Assembly: GCA_951802425.1 (NCBI GenBank)
Contig: OX637799.1
Location: 3,038,001 to 3,102,000 of the forward strand
Reading direction: 5' to 3'
Source: Clavaria fumosa
Taxonomy: Eukaryota; Basidiomycota; Agaricomycetes; Agaricales; Clavariaceae
Length of the DNA stretch: 64,000 nt
The notes under the pieces were generated by a model. The model ran no database searches. It saw only the letters and a program-made list of their open reading frames with translations, and was not told where the DNA came from. A program made the translations under genes and the position numbers. Positions 33,576 through 42,913 of the stretch are shown piece after piece; position 1 is the stretch's first letter; each line of letters begins with the position of its first letter.

Positions 33576-34945
33576 CGAAAATGCCTTGTTGCAACCTTGT
33601 TGCAACCTTGTGAAGTGCCCTGTGATTTTTTGGAGAAGTAGGAGTCGCAGGGAGCATGTCGAATTCATGAAATCAGGGCTTCTTCATTGAGAATGACAGC
33701 TGCTTGAAGGAGTTCCAGTGGTATTGTGACCTTGTTGTTTAGTGTGTTGGTCGTGGGTTGGTCAGACTTCTTTGGGTAGATGTCAGGTCATCGTGTGAGG
33801 GCATCTGGCTTTGCGCCTAGCTTTCCTGCTCGATAATGAATAACATAATCGAAACTAGAAAGATACTCTGCCCAGCAGGCTTGTCAACAGCTGAGTTGTT
33901 TCATGGTGGTAAAATATTGTAGGTTGTTATGGTCGGAGAAAACTTGGATTTGGTATCTCGTGCCTTCAAGGTACGCTCTCCACTGCTTGAATGCATCATG
34001 TATCATGAGGAGCTCTTTGTCATAGATGTCATAGTTGAGCTCTGCAGCGATCATCATACGTGCATGGAAAGCAATGGGATGTAGCTCATTAGTCACAGGA
34101 TTGGTTTGGGAGAGAATGGCTGCTATGGCATAATTGGAAGTGTTGCATTCTAGTGTGATGGGGTGGTTGGGGTTGTAGTGTCGGAGGACAGGAGCTTTGG
34201 TAAAGGCTTGCTTGAGCATATCGAAGATTTCTTGACATTGTGGACTCCACTTCCAAGGCGTGTCCTTGCGGAGAAGTCATGTAAGTGGAATAATGATGCC
34301 TGAATAATTGTCAATAAATCTTCAATAAAAATTAGCAAAGCCCAAGAAGCTCTGAAGGTCATGGATCTTCGTGGGTACAGGCCAACTTAGGATGGCCTGT
34401 ATCTTCAAAGGGTCCATGGCAATTCTGTCAGGGGACACTATAACTCTGAGGTATTTGACTGTCACAGTGTGGAAATCACACTTCTCAGGTCGCACATGTA
34501 AGTCTGCCTTGCATAGATGTTGTAGGACCTCTCGGATGTGGTCGTGATGTTGTTTGAGGTTGTCCAAGTAAATCAGGATGTTGTCAAGGTAGACTACCAC
34601 ATTGATGTCAACTAAATCATGAAAGATATCATTCATAAGGTGCTGAAAGGTTGTGGGCACATTTGTGAGTCCAAAATGCATGACAAGATACTCAAATGCA
34701 CTGTAGTGAGTGTGGAACACAGTTTTCCACTCATCTCCTTCAGCTATCCTCATGTTGTTATACCCAACACAGAGGTCAATCTTCGAATAGATTTTAGCTG
34801 AGTGCAGTTGGTCAACGAGAGTCTCGATTCAGGGGATAGGGTAGTGGTTCTTTTGAGTTATCTTGTTGAGACCTTGATAGTCGACACAGAGGCAAAGGCC
34901 TCCATCTTTCTTCCTTGCAAAAAGTACCAGTGCACCTGCAGGGGA
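33576..34945 (-). pseudogene. Ty3 fragment C: RT - RNase H - start of integrase
   Basis: Minus frame: RT from HYPIP (about 34840) through KIYSKIDLCVGYNN, VMHFGLTNVPTTFQ, YLDNILIY and FLGFANFY, then RNase H (ECNTSNYAIAAILSQ, YDIYDKELL, SDHNNLQYF) and the post-RNase H segment ([10 protein letters not shown]). TGA codons at plus 34829, 34322, 34277, 33884 and 33788 replace expected Arg. The active site is YLDN. The piece KIYVPDHDSL at 33050-33105 is the next part, beyond the miniature element. It is truncated at about 34945 (N-terminal RT) and at about 33042. Confidence 0.88.
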
Positions 34946-35288
34946 CTGAGACAAATTCAAATCATCATATTCAAAAATTTTATATATAATAATACCACTC
35001 AAAAAATTAGATGAAAAAATTAAAAAATTATAACCCTACAAATTTTGTATTTTGTAACCAACCTTTCTTGCCTTGGATATCTGAAATAATCCTTTATAAA
35101 TAAATTCAATATTTTTTACATTTTCAATGCCTACAAGTTTAAAAAATTTTGGCATCCTTTATTATAAATTTTCTACACTGTAATAAGTTGGTCATGAACA
35201 CTGTGTCAGGTTTGCTTGTATTATTTGATTGGCAGTATTTGCCACATGAGATCATGATTGAGTTGATGTCAATTACTTGAAGTAGTGA
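34946..35288. other. AT-rich upstream region of the PNPOx gene
   Basis: About 340 bp of A/T-rich sequence (TTTTATATATAATAATACC near 34980) between the Ty3 fragment and the first host gene. It probably holds the promoter. No ORF. Confidence 0.45.
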
Positions 35289-36158
35289 ATGCTTGGCTCC
35301 TCAAGGTTATTTTACCCAGTACCCAGATATTGCGCGGCTTCAGCAGCGCAGTACCTCGTTTACACACGAAGTTTAGCAGTCAACCCCTTCGCACAGCAGC
35401 AAACGCCGCCAATCAAGATGACATCTAAGAAGCTCAAAGTCACCGAGCACTACCAGTACCATACGCCAGACACTCTGTCACCACGCACGGTTGTGCCATT
35501 GCCGTTCGAGCAGTTTCGGGCGTGGTTCGCGGAGGCCGTCGAGGGGAAGAAAGTGCAAGAGCCGGAGGCGATGGTTCTAGCCACAGCGACGCAGCGCGGG
35601 GTGCCGTCCGCGCGGGTGGTGCTGTTCAAGGAGCTCGACCAGCGCGGGTTCGTCTTCTACACCAACTACGGCTCACGCAAGTCGCAGGAGATGGCGGAAA
35701 ACGCGCATGCCGCCCTGGTGTTTTACTGGAGAGAGGTTCATCGCTCCGTGCGCGTGGTGGGCACGGTGGAGAAGGTCAGCCGGGAGCAGAGCGAGGAGTA
35801 CTTTGCGAGCCGCCCGCTCGGGAGCAGGCTCGGCGCTTGGGCAAGCAGACAAAGCGCCGTGGTTGAGGAAGGCGAGTTACATACACGGTTAAAGGAGATG
35901 GAAAAGCGGTTCGGATCTCACGAGGCTGCAGATGTACCGTTACCCGATTTCTGGGGTGGTTGGAGAGTGGTGCCAAGGTGTGTGTTAATTTACCTGTATC
36001 CTGGGTATTTGGCTGATGGCTCTGCTTTCTTCCATTGTAGTGAGATCGAGTTCTGGTGTGGCAAACCCTCACGGTTGCACGACCGGGTTCGTTACCTGCG
36101 AACAGATGCCCCAGACGAGGCGTCGCCCAGCTGGAAGATAGAAAGACTAGCCCCTTAA
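35289..36158 (+). CDS. PDX3: Pyridoxamine 5'-phosphate oxidase
   Basis: FMN enzyme that oxidises pyridoxamine or pyridoxine phosphate to pyridoxal phosphate, the last step of vitamin B6 salvage. Exons 35289-35977 and 36041-36158. The 63-bp intron (GTGTGT...TTGTAG, branch CTGAT) interrupts GWRVVP/SEIEFW. Family landmarks: ARVVLFKEL and GFVFYTNYGSRKSQEM (FMN site, residues about 107-140), RVVGTVEKVS, YFASRPLGSRLGAWASRQS and the signature IEFWCGKPSRLHDR near the C-terminus, with Cys where Gln is usual. The long start gives 268 aa with an Arg/Ala/Ser-rich, acid-free N-terminus that could target mitochondria. The ATG at 35418 gives 225 aa, close to the yeast enzyme. Both starts are possible. The intron is a multiple of three and stop-free. 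Confidence 0.93.
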   Translation: MLGSSRLFYPVPRYCAASAAQYLVYTRSLAVNPFAQQQTPPIKMTSKKLKVTEHYQYHTPDTLSPRTVVPLPFEQFRAWFAEAVEGKKVQEPEAMVLATATQRGVPSARVVLFKELDQRGFVFYTNYGSRKSQEMAENAHAALVFYWREVHRSVRVVGTVEKVSREQSEEYFASRPLGSRLGAWASRQSAVVEEGELHTRLKEMEKRFGSHEAADVPLPDFWGGWRVVPRCVLIYLYPGYLADGSAFFHCSEIEFWCGKPSRLHDRVRYLRTDAPDEASPSWKIERLAP

Positions 36159-36604
36159 CAAGAAAATGTTGTAGGAATGCCTCAATCATCGTGTTGTGTT
36201 GTAAACTGCAAGCGCTCATGCGGCGACACGATTCCCAACATGCCACCAACGAGATACCGAGATTGCCGAACTAATGACGAACATCGACATGATATCAACC
36301 ATACGCTGCCCCCGATTCTACTAAGCGGCACCAAGGGAGCGGCGGCGGCTTCCAGTCGTCGAGTCCCCGGACCACGATTTGGGGTGCTCGACGCGGGACA
36401 TCATCGCGAGGACGGGTTCCATCTGCGACTTTTGAATTAGATAAGGATGCGGCGGCCGTCGATTTGACCTTTTGCCACGGCCAGAAAACGGTTGGGGCCA
36501 TTCCCCTACTGAGCGCGGGACAGGGAGGAGGCAGTTGCGATAAGTGAAAGATGGGCGCCCGACAGAGCCATCTGATAATTCACACCAGAATTTGATTATC
36601 ACTT

Positions 36605-36630
36605 CCTACTGGACATTAATGTCCAGTAGG
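36605..36630. repeat. Perfect 26-bp palindrome
   Basis: A 13-bp arm CCTACTGGACATT meets its own reverse complement with no spacer. Unique in the window. It could be a binding site for a dimeric regulator or a relic of a foldback. No transcript context supports a terminator. Confidence 0.7.
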
Positions 36631-36719
36631 CTTTCCATGAAGGGGGTCGGCGGCGGAAGATATTGCGCTTCTTGCCAGTCCTTCGGTGTCGCTCGGCTGC
36701 CAGTCAATCGTCGAAACTC

Positions 36720-36880
36720 CCAAGTCCAATCCCCGGTGTGGCAAGAGTCAATCCCCGAGGTGGCAAGGGTCAATCCCCCCTGTGGCAAGAGTCAATCCCC
36801 GCTGTGGCAAGAGTCAATCCCCGCTGTGGCAAGAGTCAATCCCCGCTGTGGCAAGAGTCAATCCCCGGTGTTGCAGGGGT
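36720..36880. repeat. 22-bp tandem repeat, about six to seven units
   Basis: Unit TGTGGCAAGAGTCAATCCCC plus GC, exact period 22 (starts at 36781, 36803, 36825). The outer units are diverged (GAGGTGGCAAGGG, GGTGTTGCAGGGG). The period is not a multiple of three, so it is not coding. Confidence 0.85.
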
Positions 36881-39800
36881 GGTGGTCGCGGGGTTCCCCC
36901 TGATCACGGATAATCCTGAGCTCAGTCTAACGTTGAGCGGAAAGAGTGGATGCCTTCCTCTTGCTACCAAGTCCGATGGTGTCGGTTCAGTTGGTCCGAT
37001 TTACGGCAGTCCGCTGCCATTGAATTTGCTGCGGTGATGTTTCAAAACAGCTTGTCTTTCGCTGTACTACATACTCAGGCTAGTAAGAGTCTGTAGCGTC
37101 CGCAGCCCCTGCAATACAGTAGAGCACGCGTGCGCTCCTCGACACGCGCAAAGGTCTTCCAGCACTTGACACACCCGCACACGCTCGTGGTCATCTTCTG
37201 GATCCGCTAGTCGGTGTCTGTCGTGCTTGTTGACACAAGCGTCTTGCGCATGGCCATCCATATCCTCTAGCTGATTGTCTCAAACCGGCGTAATAGTAGT
37301 TCGCAAGTCGGGCACCTGACACTGTATGACGCCATGAGCATAGATAACACTTCCAGTGAATCTATCGTAGTACGGGCAGAGACCAACACTGATGAGCCGA
37401 AGGGGGAGAGAAAGAGGACGAGAACAAGGGTGTAAGAACAGGTGGGCGACATGTCAACAAATAAATTCTTACCTGACAGACTGATGGTGCGCCTCAACGG
37501 TTTGAATATGCATCGTAACAGGGCTAGGTAACCCAGTTCGCTGACGTACGGAGCAGTGGCGATATCGATTCCTTTGGCATGAACTTTCATTCAGGGGCAT
37601 GCAATTGCGGGTTGGGCAGCTTTGCGGACTGCGCGAACAGAATCTTGCCAATGTGGTGCAGTGAGCCTAGTCTTTTCCATCGCATTGTTGACAGCCATAG
37701 CCGGGAAATTTCCGCAGTGATGCGCCTCCCCATTTTGCATGTCGAAGAGGGGATTGCACGCGCTGTAAAATAGAAGTGATGATGCTCAGGACACAGGGAA
37801 GGAGCAGGTGTACGGCATCGTGCAGCACCAGCGCCGCCGTCGCGGCCGAAAATGCAGTGCCGCTGGCGATGCTGAGTGACTTCGAACACGAATGAACGCT
37901 CCGAATGTTTCGTGTTTCGTGCACAGACACGAGCTTCCGGAGCCTAGACTTCGCCGGAGCGTCAGACAAGCGGATCGCAGATTCCCAAGGAGCACAGCGG
38001 CTACATACGAGAGGCGAGAGGTCATAAACAACCCATATCAGATATGTGTTCGTCTTTGCACCCAAATGCATTGCTGCGACAGGTTCATGGGAGGAAAGAA
38101 ACTGAGTCTGTACCTCCTGAAGCGGATATGCTGGTCCTGAAGGGCACAATGGGGATGAAGTTTGTTTGAAGAAACTCTCCGAGTTTCTCTACGAAAACCG
38201 GAGTGGCCGTGAATACGACAATTCACCCGAGTGAGGAACTAGTTTGAAACTGAGGAGCATGCAGCATATACCGATACTCGGATGATTCGCATTCGCATTC
38301 ACCATTGGACACACGGTGGTGAGGTTTCAAGGAAACATACAACTCCTTTATTATATAAAGAGACAGCCCAACCACACAGAGGCAGACACACACCCGCAAC
38401 AAAGATAATAAAATGCCTAAAGCCACTGTGCGTCGTTTTTCAACGGTCTTATCTAATACATACTGACATCCATTCTTGGAAAGAAGGATACTAAAGAAGA
38501 AGAACCTAAAAAAGAAGAAGATTACGTCTATGTGCGTCATTTTTCAACGGTCTTACCTCCCCGTCAACAAAAAGGGGGTTAACAAAAAAAAGGTGGACAA
38601 AAGGGGGACTGCGGCGACGATAAGGACAAAAAGGACAGAAGGGACGACGATAAGGACCAAAGGGACAACGGCTTTGACGTTGTTTACCGCGACGGCGGTG
38701 AGGACGACAAATGCAAACACCAATGAACTTATGAAGGTTCGGAGAAATGCACACCTTTTACTCATTCTCTTCCTCACCTTTTACTATTCCCAGATGTCTC
38801 CCTGCAGGCCTGTGGCTACTTGAAGCCAATAGATGCGAGCGTTTTCTTATGTCTTTTAGAAAGTGTACAAATATGTTGTTTGAATCGAAAGAAATGTTTT
38901 CTGGTGTTACTTCTCAGTCTCTACTAGTTTTACGGTTTACCACCAAGGTCGGTCTGGCGTATGAGCGTACTTAGGCACACGCATTACGAGGATCGGTATT
39001 TGTCACCAACCAGCCCAATCCGACTTCTCCCCGCCTTATCACCCAGTTTCCCTTTCATTCCTTCCGTCGCAGGGCTCTAGGAAATCATCACTCTACATCC
39101 TCACTCTCATCTTGCAACTCATCACTTTGGGGTCCTTCATCGAACACAAGCCTCAACCTTGCTCCCTTCACGACCCCACCGTCGCCGCCCTCTTTGGGCC
39201 ATTGTTCGTCAATGACATCGTCACGATGCAGAAATGCGATGATGGAACGCCTGCGTCGCTCATCGTATGTTGTTCGTCCGATATCCCCTCGCGGGTCATG
39301 TTTTTTTTCGACGACGGGTTTGGATCTGACAGCTACTTGCTGTGTTGTCTTCGTCCCCACCACCTACGTATCCCTCTACACTGCTTCTTCTATCTCTTCC
39401 CTGTCTACCACCTGAGGCCTTACACAATATCCCTCTCTTTATATTGACCAGCATATGGCCTGGCGTGTAGGCACCCTTTCGCTTCAATTGGTTCAACGCA
39501 TGCTCATAGACAGGCCAACCCCCCAAACCCATATTTTAGCGCCGCTCTGTTGTACTTCCTCACCATGTTCTACATCGCCACATTCAGCCTCGACGAAATT
39601 CGATCATTCCTGTGGTTTCCCATGCCAGCCACATCTTTTCTCCTCCGGGCTGCTCTTTGTTGCACCATTGGCAAGACGCGTTGCCAATCCCCTTTATCCT
39701 CCCCAACCCCTTATGTTCTTCCCCATTGGGGAATTGATCTGGCGCACACAATCGAAAGTAGACGCTTGAGATCATATCAGCGGTCTCACTATGCTCTATG

Positions 39801-40677
39801 GGCAGCTTGAACGTGTGCCACAGAAAGTGCGTGATCGTCCCCACATTCGCGTTACGGATAAACTCATACCCTGTTTCTTCCGTCTAGGGAATTTCCGCTG
39901 GCGCTGGCATTTGCCCTTGTACCCTTTCCGATACCTCATTTCACCCGACATCCCCAACTCACAAGCCATCCAGTGGGGCTGGCCTCTTCAGTGATAGGAT
40001 ACATGGCTACTTCTCCGTTCCCTTGTTGGACAGCCTGGATGGGCACGTCAGGGGGATTACATTGAGATGTAGTGCCTCATCACGTGCCCGAGTTCGAATC
40101 GACAGCACCATTCCCCATCCGTGGAATGAAAAGCCGATGGAGCTGATATGTCAACGACTTGCCGCCACCTGGATGACATAAGTCCGGGTTCATCAGAGCG
40201 AAGATGCAAAACAAAATGAATGCCGACCAGAGGGGATCACACATGCATTGTCCGCGCCGTCCATGTTGACGTCGCATACGCTAGGGATTTTAGAAATGTC
40301 AAATATCCGCTCCCAGATCTTATGTCGTGCTGCGGGGGCGAGTGGAGGCGAAAAAACGGAAAGCCCATGCACCCATTTCCACTCGTCATTGACAAATCCG
40401 CTATCGTTGGCCTAACCCGCCACTGCTGCTGCCACTGGCAGTATGTCGTGGTTATAGCTGCAGAGCATTCAGCTAGTTCACCAGCATGCGTTTTGCCTGG
40501 GTGCGGTGCACCACTGCCCTTGCAGCTAGTCCAGCCCAACGTCCAGCCCACTGGTCTCGGTGCAGACGGCGGCCAGTTCTTCCTTTAACTCTTGCTTGGA
40601 CTTTTTGTTGTTGCAAACACACGCAGTGGCTTTGGCTGCGCAGACGATGGATTGGCTGCATGGGATATATGTGTAGC

Positions 40678-40780
40678 CCAGTCGTCGAGTCCTTGGACGG
40701 CGATTGAGCATGCTCGATGCGAGACGTCTCGAGGACGAGTTCATTTAAGGGCTTTGATCAGGATGTGGCGGCGGCTCTCA
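40678..40780. repeat. Module shared with 36352-36460
   Basis: Both copies start CCAGTCGTCGAGTCC and continue collinearly for about 100 bp to GGATGTGGCGGCGGC or GGATGCGGCGGCCG, roughly 70% identical by eye and in the same orientation. Their minus strands both begin with an ATG, but the frames differ, so a shared coding origin is not shown. Confidence 0.55.
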
Positions 40781-40943
40781 GAACGCGAGTCGATAGATAT
40801 TGGAAGCTTTCTATTGAGCAAACATCCCTATTGAGCAAACACGGTTGAACTAAGAAGGAATGTGAATGGTATAGGTGGCTTAGTGGGGATGGTTTTTATG
40901 ATGTTCTAACCGACATAAGGTGAGCTGGTGGGTATCACAGGTA

Positions 40944-41340
40944 TCAGGTATGCTTACTCAAGTGCACTTGATGGATCATTTGTTAGAACAAGGACGCAGA
41001 ACAATTTGAGGGACGCTTACTTTGATAGTCAATGGTGTACCCGAGCCCAAAAACCGCGAGGATGGTGAAGACTATAGGCTTGCCAGAGGCGTTCTCGCCA
41101 CTGAAGTAACGCGCCTTGATGCCGGTTGACTTGTAAGAAGCGGGGCCTTTGGGCAACTTGGAGTAGAAATTGACGAGTGGTGCAAGACTCGCCCCTCGAC
41201 CGCTCGTCTGCGAGGCCCGAAAACAATGGTCAGCTGCTGCGGGTAGGGCCCATGGACACATAGCGCACCAAATGCGATGGGGTTGATATCTTCGGGGGGA
41301 CGAGGTGATTCAGGTGACGGGCGACGTTGGAAGCTCGCAT
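40944..41340 (-). CDS. ATP17: Mitochondrial ATP synthase subunit f
   Basis: Small membrane subunit of the F0 sector of the F1F0 ATP synthase in the inner mitochondrial membrane. Minus-strand exons 41340-41269, 41207-41021 and 40966-40944 (282 nt, 93 aa; yeast protein 101 aa). Introns of 61 and 54 bp have branch sites CTGAC and CTAAC, and phases agree. N-terminus MRASNVARHLNHLVPPKIST; the core LVNFYSKLPKGPASYK, KARYFSGENASGKP and the single membrane helix IVFTILAVFGLGYTIDYQ are diagnostic; the end MHLSKHT comes from exon 3. An in-frame ATG at 41442 would overlap RCE1 and is less likely. Confidence 0.9.
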
Positions 41341-41410
41341 GTTGAGGTGGCGGACCCGGACGGAGGCGACGTGGGATACACCGGCTCGACTGAGTGGCAG
41401 TGCATTCGCG
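41341..41410. promoter_or_regulatory. 70-bp divergent promoter of ATP17 and RCE1
   Basis: Only 70 bp separate the two predicted start codons, so both 5' UTRs and core promoter elements must share or overlap this DNA. It is GC-rich with CpG (GGACCCGGACGGAGGCGACG), with no TATA box. The tight spacing implies coupled or mutually exclusive initiation. Confidence 0.6.
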
Positions 41411-42610
41411 ATGTACCTGTTCACCTCACCACGTCCTCCCATCTCGCTTGCGGCCGCACATGGCCTTGCAATTCTGTTCGCCTCTTCCTACGTCGGGTCA
41501 ATTTATTTTACAAGGGTCTTTCGTACAATTCTATATCATCAATCCTTTGATGTAACGAAGGGTGATGAAGGCGTCCGAGAACACAAGGAACGTTCGCGAG
41601 ATGACCCAGACGTTATCCGCGCTCGTATCACTGCAGTCAGCATTGCCACTGTGTTCTGTTGTCTTGCGTTTTCCGTTGTAGTGTGGTTCGTAAGGCCTTC
41701 AGGAAACGTGAGTTAACAACACTAAGCTCATTCGAGGACATTATTGATTATGGACAGATAGCAGAACCCACCGTTCTAGCTCGTCTTGGCTTCTCCCACA
41801 ACTACGCCCACCCACTTTCCTTCCTGCCTGTCTTCCTCCTCTTTCTGGGTCCATTATACTGCACATTCCTCGCGGAAGGATTCCCATTACAACGCCGCTG
41901 GAGTTTTTCTACACACTTCATGCCACTCTTTGCGACATGGCAAGGCTTTAGGAACTATGTTGTGGCTCCAATCACCGAAGAAGTAGTGTTTAGAGGATGT
42001 ATCTTAGCCGCATATGGGCTCGCAGGCGCCGGGAAGCGCCAAATGATCTTCTTGAGTCCCCTCTCATTTGCGGCCGGTACGTCGGTCTATCACTCCCTAA
42101 ATGACTACTATTTGCCTGATTATGGTCTTCTACATTTGGGAAACCCTTTCTAAGCCCATATTCACCATGCTTGGGAGACCTACAATCGCTACGGGCGCAC
42201 TCGAGCTGCAGCGCAAAGGGCCATCCTGATGTCTCGTTAGCCCTTCCTTCTCTCATACATGCCAGACTTGCTCATCCCTGTGCCCTTCGCATATCAAGTG
42301 ATCCAACTATGCTACACGACACTTTTCGGGTCCTTCACCGCGTTTCTCTTCCTCCGGACATCCTCCATATACCCTCCGATAGTCGCACACATATTTTGCA
42401 ATCTGATGGGCCTCCCTCAGCCTTCCAATGAGCTGAAGACGTGGCCCGCAAGAAAAAGCGGTGCGTTGTCTGGTTGTAGCCACACTACTTTGCTCATCCA
42501 GGTTAACAGAAATAATAACCGCCTACGTCCTGGGCATCTTTCTCTTCATCTATAGTGCGAAGTACTGGACCCAGGTTGACGACAGCTTTTATTGGAAGGC
42601 ATATTTATGA
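41411..42610 (+). CDS. RCE1: CAAX prenyl protease 2 (type II, CPBP family)
   Basis: Integral ER membrane protease that removes the last three residues (AAX) of farnesylated or geranylgeranylated CAAX proteins such as Ras and a-factor. Exons 41411-41707, 41758-42076, 42155-42235, 42299-42460 and 42510-42610 (960 nt, 319 aa; yeast 315 aa). Introns are 50, 78, 63 and 49 bp; all phases agree. Catalytic motif 1 is [12 protein letters not shown] (EExxxR). Splicing of intron 2 restores [14 protein letters not shown] (motif 2 His), and [12 protein letters not shown] carries motif 3 His/Asn. Several hydrophobic helices; C-terminus [13 protein letters not shown]. Intron 3 has the weak donor GTTAGC. Divergent partner of ATP17 and convergent with the ArsB-like gene. 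Confidence 0.93.
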
Positions 42611-42913
42611 GAACGTGACGGTCATGCCGCTCCGGCTCGTTCAACTAGAGGTCTATATCCATACTGATTACTCGCAGAAGCAGTGCTTTTGCTTTTATAA
42701 CTTGGCTTGGGCAGTTCATGCGCACCCCTTGGAATTTTGACTGGAACGAGTTGAGCATGGGTAAATAAGCGCTTGTGGTATTCTCTGTAACTCATTTGAT
42801 TCTGGAATGTGCTGGCCTGGAAATTTGCTGCGCATTTGCATCACTCACCAAGTTCAGTTGACTGCTTGTGAAACTCAGAACCTGGGGCAGGCGTGGACCG
42901 TGTCGTAGTTCAT
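42611..42913. other. Convergent intergenic region
   Basis: 303 bp between the stops of RCE1 (+) and the ArsB-like gene (-). It must hold both 3' ends. No ORF or structured RNA is apparent. Confidence 0.5.

Larger units (their letters stand above)
36159..40943. other. 4.8-kb region with no gene I can support
   Basis: Many short overlapping ORFs on both strands, none with a recognisable domain or a consistent exon chain. Candidates looked at: plus 36177-36440 (87 aa, Cys-rich start), minus 37667-38149, minus 39088-39363 (charged C-terminus-like), plus 39455-39990, and minus 40526-40744. The region contains a 26-bp palindrome (36605), a 22-bp tandem repeat (36720-36880), a purine-rich repeat block (38560-38680) and a roughly 100-bp module shared between 36352 and 40678. 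It may be decayed or lineage-specific genes. Confidence 0.5.

Noticed and set aside
36781..36870. CRISPR array
   Set aside because: The 22-bp units are contiguous without spacers, and the genome is fungal.
37267..38149. Minus-strand ORFs of 107-160 codons as a membrane-protein gene
   Set aside because: No exon chain with consistent phases and no recognisable family. Hydrophobic stretches alone are not enough.
40526..40744. Minus-strand 72-aa Cys-containing ORF, CFEM- or hydrophobin-like at first glance
   Set aside because: It has too few cysteines, no CC doublet, no signal peptide and wrong spacing for either family.
41344..41442. Upstream ATG of ATP17 at 41442
   Set aside because: It would extend the protein over the start of RCE1. 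The 93-aa form fits the family length.
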